A stretch of DNA of 61,186 nt from Melioribacter sp. (GTDB lineage: Bacteria > Bacteroidota > Ignavibacteria > Ignavibacteriales > Melioribacteraceae): the NCBI GenBank assembly GCA_023250955.1, contig JAHEZQ010000026.1:1-61186 (forward strand), read 5' to 3'. The notes under the pieces are model-generated. The model did no database searches. It was not told where the DNA came from and saw nothing but the letters and a program-made list of their open reading frames with translations. Position numbers and translations under genes: made by a program. Shown in pieces: positions 60,661 through 61,186 of the stretch (positions are counted from its first letter, which is position 1; every line of letters begins with the position of its first letter).

Positions 60661-60726
60661 TTGCTCTTGATCGTGCTCATACTCTTGATCTTTATGTTTT
60701 TAGATAACGAGCATGATCAAGAGCAA
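60661..60726. repeat. Inverted CTCTTGATC word repeat before an MFS gene
   Basis: TTGCTCTTGATCGTGCTC at 60661-60678 is the complement, with one mismatch, of GAGCATGATCAAGAGCAA at 60709-60726; further copies of the CTCTTGATC and AAGATCATGAT words lie inside and after. The unit ends about 20 bases before the MFS start codon. Confidence 0.85.
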
Positions 60727-60748
60727 GATCATGATATTAAGAGTAATA

Positions 60749-61186
60749 ATGGAAAATCAAATCACAACTAAACCCGAACCAGGTGTTTTCTTCAGGTGGG
60801 GAATTCTGCTCTTTGTAAGTCTTGCAATGTTCGGCAACTATTATATTTATGATAGCATAAGTCCTCTTGCGGATCTTCTTGCTAAACAATTAAAATTTAC
60901 TGATTCCAACATTGGATTACTCCAGGGCATTTACAGTGTACCAAATGTTTTTATGGTCTTAATCGGCGGGATCATAATTGATAAAATCGGTACACGTATT
61001 TCAACTTTTATTTTTACTCTACTCTGTTTAACCGGTGCAGTCATCACAGCTTCATTCAGCGATATAACAATGATGGCTATTGGTCGTCTTGTGTTTGGGC
61101 TTGGTGCAGAATCAATGATTGTTGCAGTTACAACTGTAATAGGTCGCTGGTTTAAAGGAAAGCAATTATCATTTGCATTTGGATTA
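60749..61186 (+). CDS. MFS transporter, N-terminal part (3' end outside window)
   Basis: An ATG at 60749 opens a frame that runs to the window edge (146 residues visible). The first helices read WGILLFVSLAMFGNYYIYDS and then SPLADLLAKQLKFTDSNIGL, LQGIYSVPNVFMVLIGGIII, DKIGTRISTFIFTLLCLTG and GRLVFGLGAESMIVAVTTVI, a standard MFS first half with the D-x-x-G-x-R loop between TM2 and TM3. The shape is like nitrate/formate-oxalate-type or sugar-phosphate-type carriers, but the substrate cannot be read. The word repeat at 60661-60726 lies immediately upstream and may affect its expression. Confidence 0.85.
   Translation, partial: MENQITTKPEPGVFFRWGILLFVSLAMFGNYYIYDSISPLADLLAKQLKFTDSNIGLLQGIYSVPNVFMVLIGGIIIDKIGTRISTFIFTLLCLTGAVITASFSDITMMAIGRLVFGLGAESMIVAVTTVIGRWFKGKQLSFAFGL

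Overview
The window is a dense, AT-rich (roughly one third GC) bacterial chromosome segment. Gene style points to the Bacteroidota/Chlorobi group, most likely the Ignavibacteria. The pointers are a short 286-residue primary-type sigma factor, an Hc1-type small histone-like protein, a Bacteroidetes-type YebC, many SCxx-type lipoproteins, clear Shine-Dalgarno sites, and numerous hairpin-forming intergenic repeats. This placement is inference from gene style, not from a marker phylogeny. I see no rRNA, tRNA, CRISPR array or prophage.

Layout. 0-2.6 kb: the 3' end of a dihydropyrimidinase gene with an NCS1 nucleobase transporter and a lipoprotein (pyrimidine salvage or catabolism). 2.6-5.8 kb: YebC, a lipoprotein, an aldehyde dehydrogenase. 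5.9-9.4 kb: a possible signalling module made of a STAS protein, an outer-membrane porin, a small PstS-like periplasmic protein and a HAMP-PP2C (SpoIIE) phosphatase. 9.4-13.2 kb: prolyl oligopeptidase and glutamate dehydrogenase. 13.3-18.2 kb: two overlapping genes for PEP-synthase-like ATP-grasp proteins that lack the swivelling His domain; the second ends in a nucleotidyltransferase. 18.3-19.9 kb: a phosphoesterase and a HisH-like protein without catalytic Cys and His. 20-23.2 kb: an accessory-looking island (HNH-like zinc protein, coiled-coil membrane protein, small lipoproteins, SUMF1-domain lipoprotein between two palindromic repeats). 23.2-26.8 kb: PLP synthase, hydrolase, RpoD. 27.2-35.4 kb: a Cu(I)/Ag(I) efflux operon (CusA, TolC, CusB and a metal-binding protein) interrupted by a four-helix-bundle S23-type gene and invaded by CCATC word repeats. 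35.5-46.5 kb: housekeeping genes (TPR, UspA, cNMP-binding protein, HisA, BioY, HdrD-like oxidoreductase, histone-like protein, CapA, MFS, DusB, Apt, RsmI). 46.6-51.4 kb: lysine 6-aminotransferase, aminoadipate-semialdehyde dehydrogenase and PdxJ, a coherent lysine catabolic set with its PLP cofactor gene. 51.5-53.6 kb: a methyltransferase-endonuclease fusion broken by a 5-bp duplication, then a DUF559 nuclease gene bracketed by perfect 12-bp inverted repeats. 53.7-61.2 kb: a TIGR02757 protein, a GT-C glycosyltransferase, and an OPT peptide transporter / PqqD-like / PepD dipeptidase group, ending in a truncated MFS gene.

The most interesting signals are (1) small solitary genes (DUF559, S23 four-helix bundle, SUMF1) each bracketed by hairpin-forming repeats, suggesting repeat-associated mobile cassettes; (2) the porin / PstS-like / PP2C / STAS cluster; (3) the paired ATP-grasp/nucleotidyltransferase proteins; (4) a HisH pseudoenzyme; (5) word repeats that have entered coding regions, including two signal-peptide n-regions of one operon. 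All functional readings are from translated sequence and recalled family knowledge; no database search was run.
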